From contig PKDZ01000041.1 in the NCBI GenBank assembly GCA_002862785.1, positions 1 to 37,633 of the forward strand: DNA of 37,633 nucleotides, written 5' to 3'. Position numbers and translations under genes: made by a program. Below the pieces are notes generated by a model that saw only the letters and a list, made by a program, of their open reading frames with translations, had not been told where the DNA came from and did not search any database. Positions 15,875 to 24,154 of the stretch are shown piece by piece; the stretch's first letter is position 1; every line of letters begins with the position of its first letter. The stretch comes from Flavobacteriales bacterium. GTDB taxonomy: Bacteria > Bacteroidota > Bacteroidia > Flavobacteriales_D > Sanyastnellaceae.

Positions 15875-16522
15875 TCAGCGCTTGCGCTTGCCGCCGCGGT
15901 GCTGGCGGAAATTGTTGGACGTCTTCCGCTTGCTCTTGAGGATTTCGCTGGAGGAGACGAGCTCTTTTTCGGCGGGCACGTCGAGTGCCCCTCCGGACAT
16001 CTCGCGAAGCTGGGCGCGGATGAGGGCATCCTCCACAGCCCCCTTGTTCCACGTCAGGTACTGGCGCTTGAGCAGGTTGGCAATCATCATGGCCAGCGCG
16101 GCGCGCTCCTCTCCTTCGGGCATCTCAATGGCCTTGGCGATCAGATCCTCCACGATCCGACCGTAGAAAGAGGGGCGCTTGCCAATCTGGGTGTAGGTCA
16201 GGGATTCCGGACCCGAATCCTCCTCGGGCTTGGCGGGCGGCGGGAAGGGACCGTCGATGTCGAGTTCCCAATTGGCCATGACGTGCAAATGGCCCCAGAG
16301 CTTTTCCTCGTGGTCCGTCATCTCCTTGGACCCGGGCACGAGGGTGCGCATCACGCTCACGATGGCCGCGGCACACTTGTTGCGCTCGTCGCGGTCCTCG
16401 ATGCCGATGCAATGCGCCACCATCTCGTGCACCACCCGGCCGTATTCGGGGATGGAGATGTGGGGGCGGCGGCTGTTGTAAGTCAAGCCATCGAAGGCCG
16501 TCGTAGCGGGGGAAGTGGGCAT
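15875..16522 (-). CDS. DUF4290 family protein
   Basis: A 215-residue soluble protein of a family restricted, as far as I know, to Bacteroidota. Family blocks visible are LTYNSRRPHISIPEYGRVVHEMV, with the shorter core IPEYGR, then RDERNKCAAAIVSVM, EEKLWGHLHVMANWELD and a proline-rich turn. The last 30 residues are strongly basic (SKRKTSN, HRGGKRKR), suggesting nucleic-acid or membrane-surface contact. Function is unknown. It lies directly upstream of murA on the same strand, separated by 120 nt that hold a short GCCCC/GGGGC hairpin (15772-15788) and no other feature. Repeated adjacency to murA in related genomes would suggest an envelope role. Confidence 0.85.
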   Translation of the reverse strand: MPTSPATTAFDGLTYNSRRPHISIPEYGRVVHEMVAHCIGIEDRDERNKCAAAIVSVMRTLVPGSKEMTDHEEKLWGHLHVMANWELDIDGPFPPPAKPEEDSGPESLTYTQIGKRPSFYGRIVEDLIAKAIEMPEGEERAALAMMIANLLKRQYLTWNKGAVEDALIRAQLREMSGGALDVPAEKELVSSSEILKSKRKTSNNFRQHRGGKRKR

Positions 16523-16566
16523 GTCGCGGTGGACTGGAAAATGTGGTCGGCTCGGGAGCCTTGTGC

Positions 16567-17391
16567 TCAGCGCTTCTTGAAGGTCTCGGACCTCGCACCA
16601 AAGTTGACGAAGTACTCGCCGCGTGCAAGATAGCGAAGGATGACCTCCTTACCATGCCCCTGAAGAACCACGGTCCCGAAGGCATTGACCACTTCATACT
16701 GGGTCTCCTCGCTGAACGCCATCCGCTCGGTGCGCGGATCGTAGTCGAATCGAATCGGATCGGCCTTGGAAGTGAAGCGGGCCTCGCCCTTGACCTCGAG
16801 GGCACCGTCGGCCGCCAAATGGGTCAATCGGAGGATGTTCTCGCCTTGGACCGGCTTGAACCGGGCGTTGTAGTACCGCTCTCCGGGTCCCCCGAGTCCA
16901 TCGACCCGGACCACATCCACCCATTTGCCCCACTTCAGCTGTTGCAGAACGAAGGGCATCCGGCCCCGCTCCTCGGAGGTCACCCACCGCACTTCTCCGT
17001 TGTCGTCTGCCTCAAATTCGATGAGCTCGAACCCGGGTGAAGGGGCGATGACCTCGGGGTTGAGGATCCGCGGCTCACACCCGGGGCGGTGCATCAGGCG
17101 CACAGCCACTCCCTTGCCCAGCGAGAGGCCGTGACTGCGCAGATCCACCTCAAAAGCGTGGGAATTGACTTGGTCGGCGGTGACGAGTCCGTTGACCCGA
17201 ACCTCGTAACAACAGAATCCGACGCCATCGGGGTTGGTTTCGTTGACCACCAAAAGGTTTTCCCCTTGGTAGAGGCCGGCAACATCGATGGTCTGCTGGG
17301 CCCGGACCGTCGGCCGGGACAAGACCATGAGCAGGGACACCGTGCACAAGGTCGCAAGGCACAAGGGCCGGGCGGAAAGGGTGTGAACCAT
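16567..17391 (-). CDS. Secreted protein of unknown function with a T9SS-like C-terminal tail
   Basis: A 274-residue protein with an N-terminal signal peptide (hydrophobic CLATLCTVSLLMVL, cleavage near VRAQQ). The middle part is beta-rich and has no motif I recognise; Cys-Cys occurs in GFCCYEV. The last 45 residues (YEVVNAFGTVVLQG, then LARGEYFVNFG, ending SETFKKR) look like a type-A T9SS sorting tail: a strand-turn-strand with G-x-Y and a basic end. The ATG at 17391 is preceded by a TAGATTCG box; a GTG one codon upstream is less likely. It is divergent from the histidine kinase gene. Confidence 0.7.
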   Translation of the reverse strand: MVHTLSARPLCLATLCTVSLLMVLSRPTVRAQQTIDVAGLYQGENLLVVNETNPDGVGFCCYEVRVNGLVTADQVNSHAFEVDLRSHGLSLGKGVAVRLMHRPGCEPRILNPEVIAPSPGFELIEFEADDNGEVRWVTSEERGRMPFVLQQLKWGKWVDVVRVDGLGGPGERYYNARFKPVQGENILRLTHLAADGALEVKGEARFTSKADPIRFDYDPRTERMAFSEETQYEVVNAFGTVVLQGHGKEVILRYLARGEYFVNFGARSETFKKR

Positions 17392-17398
17392 CACGCTC

Positions 17399-17406
17399 CG
17401 AATCTA
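17399..17406 (-). promoter_or_regulatory. -10-like box before the secreted protein gene
   Basis: TAGATTCG on the minus strand, 7 nt from the ATG at 17391, matching TAnnTTSS exactly. Confidence 0.5.
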
Positions 17407-17463
17407 CAACATCCCGCCCAAGTCAGGCCGAGGCCCAACCGGGTGGAAGGCCCCGCGAACCCG

Positions 17464-17471
17464 TAACTTGG
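17464..17471 (+). promoter_or_regulatory. -10-like box before the histidine kinase gene
   Basis: TAACTTGG ends 4 nt before the GTG start at 17476, matching TAnnTTSS. It supports the GTG start. Confidence 0.45.
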
Positions 17472-17475
17472 AGCC

Positions 17476-18750
17476 GTGTCTCGACGCCGCATCCGACTGC
17501 TCATCCTGACGGGCCTGCTTTCCATTTTCGGCACGCTGGTCCTGCAGCTCATCTGGCTCCGGCAGGCGGTGGACCTTGGGGAGAGGGAATTCAATGACCG
17601 TGTGGTCATCGCCCTGACGGAGGTGGTGGACCGCGTCCAGAGCATGCGCGGTGACAGCGCTGTCGTGGAGCCGGTCCGACAGCAGGCCTCCAACGCCTTT
17701 GTCGCCAACCTCAACGACACCCTTCACCCCTTTCTGCTGGAAGCCCTGTTGCGGGAGTCCTTTGAGCGGGCCGCCCTGGACGCCCCGTTCGACTATGCCA
17801 TCTACGACTGCTTCAGTGACAGCATCGTCTACGGCGGTCATGTTGGCGGTCAGGAATCCGAGGAGGCGATGCCCCCCCGGTTCGATCGAGATGGGCACTA
17901 TTTCGGCATCCGCTTCCCCGACCGGCGTGCCGACATCCTCATGAGCCTCGACCGCTGGCTGCTCGCGAGCGTGCTGCAACTGCTGGTCCTCGGCACCTTT
18001 GTCTATGCGGTGGTCATTGTTCTGCGACAGAAGCGGCTGTCCGAGGTCCGGGAGGACTTCATCAACAACATGACGCACGAATTCAAGACCCCCATCGCCT
18101 CCATCGAATCCGGCGCGCAGCTCCTTCAGCGTGAGGAAATTGGAGCGGATGCCGCGGCCCGGAAGCGCTATTTGGACCTGATTTTGTCCGAGAACGGCCG
18201 GATGCGCCGACAGGTCGAGAAGGTCATGGAAATGGCCACGGTCGAAAAGGGCGCCGTGCGGCTGGCCCGCGACCCGTTCGACCCGGCCGACTGGGTGCGC
18301 CGAAATGTGGATTCGGCCCTGCCCTCCGTAGAACGGCTCGAAGGCCGGCTCGTGGCGGTGGTGCCCGAGGAGGCTTCCGGCGCACAGCACGTAGGTGACC
18401 TCACTCACCTCGACGGCGTGCTGAGCAACCTCATCGACAACGCCATCCGCTATTGTGGCGACGCCCCGCCGGACATCAAGGTCCGGCTGGAGCGGATGGA
18501 CGGAGGCCGTTCCAGTTGGCGGGTGACGGTGGCGGACCGCGGCATCGGCGTCCCTGCGGAGCACCTGGAGCGCATCTTCGACCGGTTCCACCGCGTCCCC
18601 ACTGGAGACCGGCACGACGTCAAGGGCTTCGGCCTCGGGCTGCACTACGTCCGGTCCATCGTGGAAGGACACGGCGGCCAAATCCGCTGTACGCAGCGGG
18701 AGGGCGGCGGCAGCGTGTTCACCATTGACCTTCCCAATCCGGCCCCATGA
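17476..18750 (+). CDS. Sensor histidine kinase
   Basis: A 424-residue inner-membrane kinase. Transmembrane helices at about 7-27 and 161-183 flank a periplasmic sensor region of about 130 residues with no recognised fold. There is no clear HAMP domain; the second helix leads directly to the dimerisation domain with the phospho-acceptor His201 in MTHEFKTPI. The ATP domain has the N box (NLIDNAIRYC), the G1 box (DRGIGVP) and the G2 box (GFGLGLHYV). The layout resembles Bacteroides RprX. The start is GTG, with a promoter box 4 nt upstream and no in-frame ATG before the first helix. Its TGA overlaps the regulator's ATG by 4 nt, so the pair is translationally coupled. Confidence 0.9.
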   Translation: MSRRRIRLLILTGLLSIFGTLVLQLIWLRQAVDLGEREFNDRVVIALTEVVDRVQSMRGDSAVVEPVRQQASNAFVANLNDTLHPFLLEALLRESFERAALDAPFDYAIYDCFSDSIVYGGHVGGQESEEAMPPRFDRDGHYFGIRFPDRRADILMSLDRWLLASVLQLLVLGTFVYAVVIVLRQKRLSEVREDFINNMTHEFKTPIASIESGAQLLQREEIGADAAARKRYLDLILSENGRMRRQVEKVMEMATVEKGAVRLARDPFDPADWVRRNVDSALPSVERLEGRLVAVVPEEASGAQHVGDLTHLDGVLSNLIDNAIRYCGDAPPDIKVRLERMDGGRSSWRVTVADRGIGVPAEHLERIFDRFHRVPTGDRHDVKGFGLGLHYVRSIVEGHGGQIRCTQREGGGSVFTIDLPNPAP

Positions 18751-19478
18751 GCTCCGATTCGCCCCGCATCCTGCTCGTAGAGGACGACCCCTCCCTTGGC
18801 CTGATCCTGCACGACCTCCTCCGCCTCGAGGGCTACACCGTCGACCTGATCCGGGACGGGCGGGAAGCCCTGCCCGCCTATCATGCCGCAGAGGTGGACC
18901 TCGCCGTGCTCGATGTCATGCTCCCTGGGCGGGATGGATTTGCCCTGACCGAAGACCTCCGCATGGTCTCCCCCACGCTGCCCATCCTCATCCTGACCGC
19001 CCGCGACCGGGTGGAGGACCGGGTCCGGGGCCTCAAGGCCGGAGCGGATGACTATGTGATCAAGCCATTCGACAACGAGGAGCTCCTCCTCCGCATCGGG
19101 AGTCTACTGAAACGGGCACAGCCACGGGACGAGGGGCAAGCCAACACCCTGTGCGTCGGATCGTTCACCCTCGACCGGGAGTCGTACATGTTGAGCTGGC
19201 CCGAAGGCGAACAGCGGCTCACCCGCAAGGAGGGCGACGTCCTCAAGCTGCTGATGCAACGGGAAGGCCGGACCACGGAGCGCGACCTCATCGGCCGCCT
19301 CGTATGGGGCGAATCCGGCTATTTCATTGGACGGAGCATGGACGTGTACATCGCCCGGCTCCGGAAGATCCTGAAGGCCGACCCCTCGGTCCGGCTCGAA
19401 ACCTTGCATGGCGTTGGATTCCGATTGGATGGTCCCGACCGAGCGGGGAGTCCTCAGTCGCAGACCAGCCCGAAGTAG
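18747..19478 (+). CDS. OmpR/PhoB-family response regulator
   Basis: A 243-residue DNA-binding regulator. Receiver domain residues 1-125 contain the acidic pair EDD near the start, the phospho-acceptor Asp56 in VLDVMLPG, and Lys in VIKPFD. Residues 135-230 form the OmpR-type winged helix (LTRKEGDVLKLLM, then SMDVYIARLRKIL and the wing TLHGVGFRL). It forms a cognate pair with the kinase upstream. The target genes cannot be read from the window. The last 25 nt overlap the 3' end of the convergent arylsulfotransferase-like gene (19454-19478), which leaves no room for a terminator between them. Confidence 0.93.
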   Translation: MSSDSPRILLVEDDPSLGLILHDLLRLEGYTVDLIRDGREALPAYHAAEVDLAVLDVMLPGRDGFALTEDLRMVSPTLPILILTARDRVEDRVRGLKAGADDYVIKPFDNEELLLRIGSLLKRAQPRDEGQANTLCVGSFTLDRESYMLSWPEGEQRLTRKEGDVLKLLMQREGRTTERDLIGRLVWGESGYFIGRSMDVYIARLRKILKADPSVRLETLHGVGFRLDGPDRAGSPQSQTSPK

Positions 19479-21367
19479 GTCAGCAATTCGAGCACATCGG
19501 CCACGCCGATCAAGCCGTCGTCGTTGAGGTCGGGCTGGCAGTCCTCAGCCGGACTGAAGGCGCAACTCCCGTCATCGAAGAAGGCGCCCGAGTCGAAGTT
19601 GTCGGCTCCCACCAGCGTGCATCCCACTCCGTTGCCGGAACCGCACAAGGTATCGTCTCCGGCAAACGGGGAAAAGCCTGGGTCGTCCGGATCCGTGCAT
19701 CCCGGACAGGAAGAGGCCGCTTGGCCCAGACAGGCTCGAATCACCTCGCCATCCCAATCGACCGGCCAGGTGAGATCGAGAGTCCGCTGGATTCCATCCG
19801 GCTGTCCATCCGCCTTGAAGCCATAAGTCCAGACTCCATTGCCGACCACGAGGCTGCCCGTCCACGTTCCAAATCCTCCGGCTTCAAAAGTCAGCGTCGG
19901 CAAATCAAGCCAGGCCAGACCCACCGAGGCCGGGACCGCCCCCCATTGCGTGGCATCCACCCTGAACTCAAGCAGATACTGGCAACTGCCGTCGTCAAAC
20001 GGCAATGTCGAGCATGGGTTGAAGTTCAGGGCCATCGGATCGAGGCACTGGTCGGCCTCAGGGTCCGCGAACGGCACCTCGCCGACGCACTCGCATTGGT
20101 TGTTGACGGCGTCCTGCACTGTGCAAGGGTCTCCGTCATCGCAGGGCGATCCCACGAACAGGCACTCGCCGTCCACCACGGCCAGCTGGTCGTAGTTGCA
20201 GGCGGCTGTGTTGCGGCATCCGATGCGCAACGGCAGGGCACCCGCAGGCACTTTCCGGGCGCGGTAGTTCCAGTAGTTCGCGGGGAAGTACACGGTCCCG
20301 AGCAGGTCCCCGGAGGCCGAGTATTCCGACACCATGCCCCCGTTGTATTCGTCGGATCCCGCCGTTCCCCAGCCAATCAGGGTGCCCCCATCCTCCAGGC
20401 GCTGGATGCTGCCCTGCGAACCGGCAAAGTTGCCGTCCGGGTGGGGCCACGTCTCGATGACCGTGGCGGTCCAATTGTCGTAGTCGAGCTGGTATTCCAC
20501 GCCTCGGGAGGTAAGGGGTTCACTGCCGGTGGCGTTGTCGAAGACGATCATCCTGTTGCCGGGCAGCAGCTGGGCATCGTGCTGCTGGGCGAAGGCGCCG
20601 GTCGCGTCGGTGAAGGTGAAATTGCTCTCGGGACCGCCCATCTGCCAAGCGAGGCCACCCGAAGTCCGGTCGATGCGGACCACGAGGTCCATGTTGCGCA
20701 TGCAGAGCAGGATGTCTCCATTTTCCTGCGTTTCGAAGGCATTGTGGTGATAGGCGTCGATCAGGGAGGCTTCCCAATTGCAGTGGGAACAGAATGTGGC
20801 CGGGATGTGGTCGGAGGCCCGCCAGGTCCAGATGATGTCTCCGTTCTCATCGAGCTCTTGGAGGATGCAATCGATGACCGCTCGGGACGGATTGTCCGGA
20901 TCGGGAACGCTGTCGGCGACATTCATGGTGATGATCTCCGACCCCATCAGGAGAGAGGTGCCATCTGCCCGCAGTTCGAGGTCATGGAAATCCACATCGG
21001 CTCCGACAAACTCAATGATGTTCGAGACGAGCAGAGAACTGTCCAGCTCGTGCCACCAGCCCTCGAGTGTCGAGAACCAAGCGACCGTGCCATTCTCGTG
21101 GAGGTCAAAGTTGAACCCCTCAAAGGGACGGAGTTGGTTGTGCCGGGCGACACCGGCTTCATCGATGACGAGCGGATAGGTCAGGTTGGAGCTGAAGCGC
21201 GGTGCGGACAGGATCCAACCGGGCGCAAACTGCTGGCCGGGCTCCATCTCCACGGTGATGTCCAGTCCGGCGCCGGTCTGTGCGTGAAGTCCCCCGGCGA
21301 AACAGGCGGCTCCGAGCATGAGAACGCACACGACCACCCCGGAAAATCCGGGGAACAATTTTTTCAT
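19454..21367 (-). CDS. Secreted arylsulfotransferase-like protein with Cys-rich repeats and a C-terminal dockerin-like module
   Basis: A 637-residue exported protein. A signal peptide (MKKLFPGF, hydrophobic core, cleavage near LHAQ) is followed by about 370 residues resembling the ASST/arylsulfotransferase beta-propeller family (HDLELRADGT, WEASLIDAYHHNAFE, LAWQMGG, QQHDAQLLPGNRMIVFDN). Further on come diverged copies of the GCTDxxACNYD repeat (GCRNTAACNYD; CLDPMALNFNP) and an Ig-like or carbohydrate-binding-like stretch. The protein ends in a single dockerin-like EF-hand loop (DLNDDGLIGVADVLELLTYFG, key positions D, N, D, G, D). No T9SS type-A tail is present. Substrate and catalytic competence are unknown. 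The ATG at 21367 starts the signal peptide; a longer open frame upstream is not convincing. Confidence 0.78.
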   Translation of the reverse strand: MKKLFPGFSGVVVCVLMLGAACFAGGLHAQTGAGLDITVEMEPGQQFAPGWILSAPRFSSNLTYPLVIDEAGVARHNQLRPFEGFNFDLHENGTVAWFSTLEGWWHELDSSLLVSNIIEFVGADVDFHDLELRADGTSLLMGSEIITMNVADSVPDPDNPSRAVIDCILQELDENGDIIWTWRASDHIPATFCSHCNWEASLIDAYHHNAFETQENGDILLCMRNMDLVVRIDRTSGGLAWQMGGPESNFTFTDATGAFAQQHDAQLLPGNRMIVFDNATGSEPLTSRGVEYQLDYDNWTATVIETWPHPDGNFAGSQGSIQRLEDGGTLIGWGTAGSDEYNGGMVSEYSASGDLLGTVYFPANYWNYRARKVPAGALPLRIGCRNTAACNYDQLAVVDGECLFVGSPCDDGDPCTVQDAVNNQCECVGEVPFADPEADQCLDPMALNFNPCSTLPFDDGSCQYLLEFRVDATQWGAVPASVGLAWLDLPTLTFEAGGFGTWTGSLVVGNGVWTYGFKADGQPDGIQRTLDLTWPVDWDGEVIRACLGQAASSCPGCTDPDDPGFSPFAGDDTLCGSGNGVGCTLVGADNFDSGAFFDDGSCAFSPAEDCQPDLNDDGLIGVADVLELLTYFGLVCD

Positions 21368-21450
21368 GCCGGGTCCGTCTTGTGCGTGGTACACTCGACC
21401 TTCGACAGACCGTCGGTCGCGGCGCCCGCCTTCACACCCATTGGAGAGAA

Positions 21451-22053
21451 ATGACATCTCGTCTACAATTTACTAATTTTAATCGAGTTTTTTTGCATTT
21501 TAGACGAACGAATGTTGCAAAGAAGCCGGGGGTTGTCCTCGTCCTCATCGCCCTGACATTGCTGGGGTTTGACAACTCGACCCATGCGCAGGTTCGCATC
21601 GAGTCCGGAGGCCGATGGGATCTGATCAATGCGGGACTCGGAATGAGCACCCGTGGACTGCCCGTCTTCATCGGGTTGGAGCAGACCGTGGACGACCACA
21701 TTTCAGCGGGGTTGATCGGCACCTTCCAATCCTACCGGGAGAGCGGCGCCGCCGGGACCTGGGCCCATCAGTTCTACGGGGTGGGTCTCCAGGGCAATTA
21801 CCATTTCATCGAACTCGCCCCCGCCCCGTATGACTTCTTCGCCGGCCTGACGGTCGCTTGGACGGCCCACAGTTTCCGCTGGGCCGGAACAGGCGCGGCC
21901 CCGGGATCCTATGACGGCAGCGCCATCGGCGGCACGGGTTTGAGCGCCCAGATCGGAGGACGCTATATGTACAAGGGCACCACCTTCCTCCTGCAATTGG
22001 ATGGCGGCACCCTCACCAGCGGTTTCCTCGCGGGCCTCAGCTTTCCCCTGTGA
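21451..22053 (+). CDS. Predicted outer-membrane beta-barrel protein
   Basis: An exported protein of up to 200 residues. A signal peptide (KKPGVVLVLIALTLLG, cleavage near THAQ) is followed by alternating amphipathic strands with many Gly and aromatic residues, ending in FPL, as in small outer-membrane barrels. No specific family is recognised. The start is doubtful: the ATG at 21451 lies in AT-rich sequence with codons unlike the rest of the gene, and 21451-21510 looks like a promoter region. An in-frame TTG at 21493, with TAATTTTA 11 nt before it, would give a shorter n-region and may be the true start. It overlaps the next gene by 1 nt (TGATG) and so belongs to the waaA operon. Confidence 0.6.
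   Translation: MTSRLQFTNFNRVFLHFRRTNVAKKPGVVLVLIALTLLGFDNSTHAQVRIESGGRWDLINAGLGMSTRGLPVFIGLEQTVDDHISAGLIGTFQSYRESGAAGTWAHQFYGVGLQGNYHFIELAPAPYDFFAGLTVAWTAHSFRWAGTGAAPGSYDGSAIGGTGLSAQIGGRYMYKGTTFLLQLDGGTLTSGFLAGLSFPL
21482..21508 (+). promoter_or_regulatory. Motif ATCGA-N11-TTTTAGaCGAA, copy 1
   Basis: The gapped motif occurs once here and once at 29687-29713 with identical spacing and 15 identical defined bases. Both copies lie in AT-rich gaps upstream of minus-strand genes for dockerin-like secreted proteins. No known regulator is assigned. Confidence 0.3.
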
Positions 22054-22826
22054 TGACGCGTCCGTCCCTCCGACTTCCCTTGGCCCTTGCCATGCTCGCC
22101 GTCGCCTGGCACGCTCCAGCGCAAACGGGGTCCAGTCAGGAAAAGAACGGGGTTCGGCCGGGACACCAACTCCTGCTCCACACGGCGCTGCATGTGCCGT
22201 GGGGTGATCTGGCCGACCGGTTCGGAGCGGCCAACACTGTGGGCATCGGATGGCGGAGGACCGCCGCCTCAGGATGGCGCTACGGAGTCCAATACCGCTT
22301 TCAGACTGGAGCCGACGTTCGGGAGCCGGGGCTCTTGTCCAACCTCATCGACCCCAACGGCCACGTCATCGACAACGAGGGCCGCATCGCCTTGCTGACC
22401 GCCCAGCAACGGGGCACGCTGCTGCTGGCCACCCTTGGCCGAAAGTGGTCGTTGGGCGCCCGCCATCCCGAGACCGGTTTCATCGCCGAGATCGGGGCCG
22501 GATTCTGGGAACACAAAGTGCACTTCCAGAATCGGGGCAACCGCATCACCCAACTCGAGGAGCCCCACCTGCAGGGGTACGACCGGCTGAGTGGCGGCTG
22601 GGCCCTCGTGCCCCGTGCCGGTTTCGAGTACCATTCCCCCAACGGACAGGCCCGATTCCAGCTGGGGTTGGAGGCCCTGATCGGCCGGCTTCAGCCCAGC
22701 CGGGCATGGAACACGGACACGGGCCTGGCCGACGAAGGACCACGCCGGGACCGCGCCCTCGGCCTGTTCGCCGCCTGGATCCTGAGGCTGCAGGCGAGAA
22801 GCACCTCGGTCGACTACACCTACTGA
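22053..22826 (+). CDS. Exported protein, probable outer-membrane beta-barrel, coupled to waaA
   Basis: A 257-residue protein with a signal peptide (LPLALAMLAVAWHAPAQ) and about ten amphipathic stretches with Gly and aromatic residues typical of an outer-membrane barrel or autotransporter-like fold (WRYGVQYRFQTG, GFIAEIGAGFWEHKV, ALVPRAGFEYHS). No named family is recognised. Its ATG overlaps the upstream stop by 1 nt and its own stop overlaps the waaA ATG by 1 nt, so the three genes are translated as a unit. This suggests a job in outer-membrane or LPS assembly, as an inference from position only. Confidence 0.65.
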   Translation: MTRPSLRLPLALAMLAVAWHAPAQTGSSQEKNGVRPGHQLLLHTALHVPWGDLADRFGAANTVGIGWRRTAASGWRYGVQYRFQTGADVREPGLLSNLIDPNGHVIDNEGRIALLTAQQRGTLLLATLGRKWSLGARHPETGFIAEIGAGFWEHKVHFQNRGNRITQLEEPHLQGYDRLSGGWALVPRAGFEYHSPNGQARFQLGLEALIGRLQPSRAWNTDTGLADEGPRRDRALGLFAAWILRLQARSTSVDYTY

Positions 22827-24100
22827 TGTTCGGCCTCCTCTATCCCCTCGGGTCCGCGGTCCTCTGGGTCGGCCTTCACCTCGCCGCCCTCTTCGGGCAC
22901 GAGAAGGCCCGAAAGGCGGTCACCGGGCGCAGGGGATGGGCGAATCGACTCGCAGTGGCCGCCAGCACGGTGGCCCTCGAAAAGCCGGGGCCGTGGATTC
23001 ACGTGCACTGCGCCTCCCTCGGGGAATACGAACAGGCCGCTCCCCTGCTCAAGGCGCTCCGAAACCGGGCCCCGGAACGCCCCCTCCTCCTCACCTTTTT
23101 CTCCCCGTCTGGAAAAGAGGCTGTGCCGCCCGGTGCGGCAGACCACGTGGACTACCTGCCCTTCGATACGCTTCGGAATATGCAGCGATTCGATGCCATC
23201 CTTCCGGTGGCGGACACCGTTCTCGTGAAATATGAACTGTGGCCGAGGCTCATCGAAGTCCGCCTCGCCCGGGACGCTCGCCTGCACCTGGTGGCCGCCC
23301 GTTTCGATCCGGGACGCCATCCGATGGGGCGCTGGGGCAGTTGGGTCCGAAAGCGCCTGGCCCGGTTCACCCACCTCCTGGTCCAGGACGAGGCCTCCGC
23401 CGAGACCATTGGCTCATTTGGCCTCGGGGCTGAGGTCCTTGGAGACCCCCGCGTCGACCGTGTGCTTTCCACTGTTCAAACGCCCCCGAATGAGGCCACC
23501 CAGGACCGCATCGACCAAATTAAACGCTGGGTGGACGGCCGCAAGCTGCTCGTGGTGGGCAGCGCCTGGGAAGGAGACTGGAAGGCGGTTCGGCAGCTTC
23601 TCCCCGACCTGCCAAAATCAGAATGGTGCCTCCTTGTGGCGCCCCATGAAGTGCAAGGACGCCCTGTTGAAGCGTGGGCCGAAGAATCCCATTTTCCACG
23701 GATGTCCAGGAGCTTGCCGGAAGACCGGATGGGTGCGGACGGCCTGATTCTCGACGAAGTCGGCCTTTTGAAGCACGTGTACGGCCTCGGTGCAGCGGCC
23801 ATCGTGGGGGGCGGATGGGGAGCCGGAGTGCACAACACCTTGGAGGCGGCGGCCTTCGGCTTGCCCATCGCGGTCGGCCCCAACATCGCGGGGTTCAGGG
23901 AAATTGAGGCCTTGCGTGCCCAAGGCGGTCTCGTCGTCTGTTCGACCCCCCATGAGATGGCCGAGACGGTGGGCCAATGGATGTCCGCCGAGGGCGAATC
24001 CTCCAGGGCGGAAGCGGGTGCCGCAGCGGCCGCATGGGTCTCAAGCCAGTCCGGTGCTGCAGTCCGGATTGCGGAGCGGGTGTTGGACCCACGGGGGTGA
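22826..24100 (+). CDS. waaA: 3-deoxy-D-manno-octulosonic acid (Kdo) transferase
   Basis: Transfers Kdo from CMP-Kdo to lipid IVA at the inner membrane. The 424-residue GT-B enzyme has an N-terminal membrane anchor (about 3-23), then the acceptor domain with the probable catalytic Glu67 in CASLGEYEQAAPL, the hinge, and the CMP-Kdo-binding half (LLVVGSAWEGDW, VAPHEV, AIVGGGWGAGVHNTLEAAAFG, PIAVGPN). Length and motif order are those of WaaA/KdtA; the number of Kdo units added cannot be told. With hldD elsewhere in the window it shows that this organism makes a heptose- and Kdo-containing LPS core. Confidence 0.92.
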   Translation: MFGLLYPLGSAVLWVGLHLAALFGHEKARKAVTGRRGWANRLAVAASTVALEKPGPWIHVHCASLGEYEQAAPLLKALRNRAPERPLLLTFFSPSGKEAVPPGAADHVDYLPFDTLRNMQRFDAILPVADTVLVKYELWPRLIEVRLARDARLHLVAARFDPGRHPMGRWGSWVRKRLARFTHLLVQDEASAETIGSFGLGAEVLGDPRVDRVLSTVQTPPNEATQDRIDQIKRWVDGRKLLVVGSAWEGDWKAVRQLLPDLPKSEWCLLVAPHEVQGRPVEAWAEESHFPRMSRSLPEDRMGADGLILDEVGLLKHVYGLGAAAIVGGGWGAGVHNTLEAAAFGLPIAVGPNIAGFREIEALRAQGGLVVCSTPHEMAETVGQWMSAEGESSRAEAGAAAAAWVSSQSGAAVRIAERVLDPRG

Positions 24101-24120
24101 AACCGGCGACCGGAAATGCA

Positions 24121-24146
24121 GAAGGGCCTCCTTCCGGAAGCCCTTC
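24121..24146 (-). terminator. Hairpin downstream of tRNA-Gly
   Basis: GAAGGGC (24121-24127) pairs with GCCCTTC (24140-24146), and the loop contains TTCCGGAA, which can pair further. It follows the tRNA by 8 nt on the minus strand. The T-run is weak (TGCATTT), so termination may be partial. It also lies just after the waaA stop. Confidence 0.5.
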
Positions 24147-24154
24147 ACACTCTG

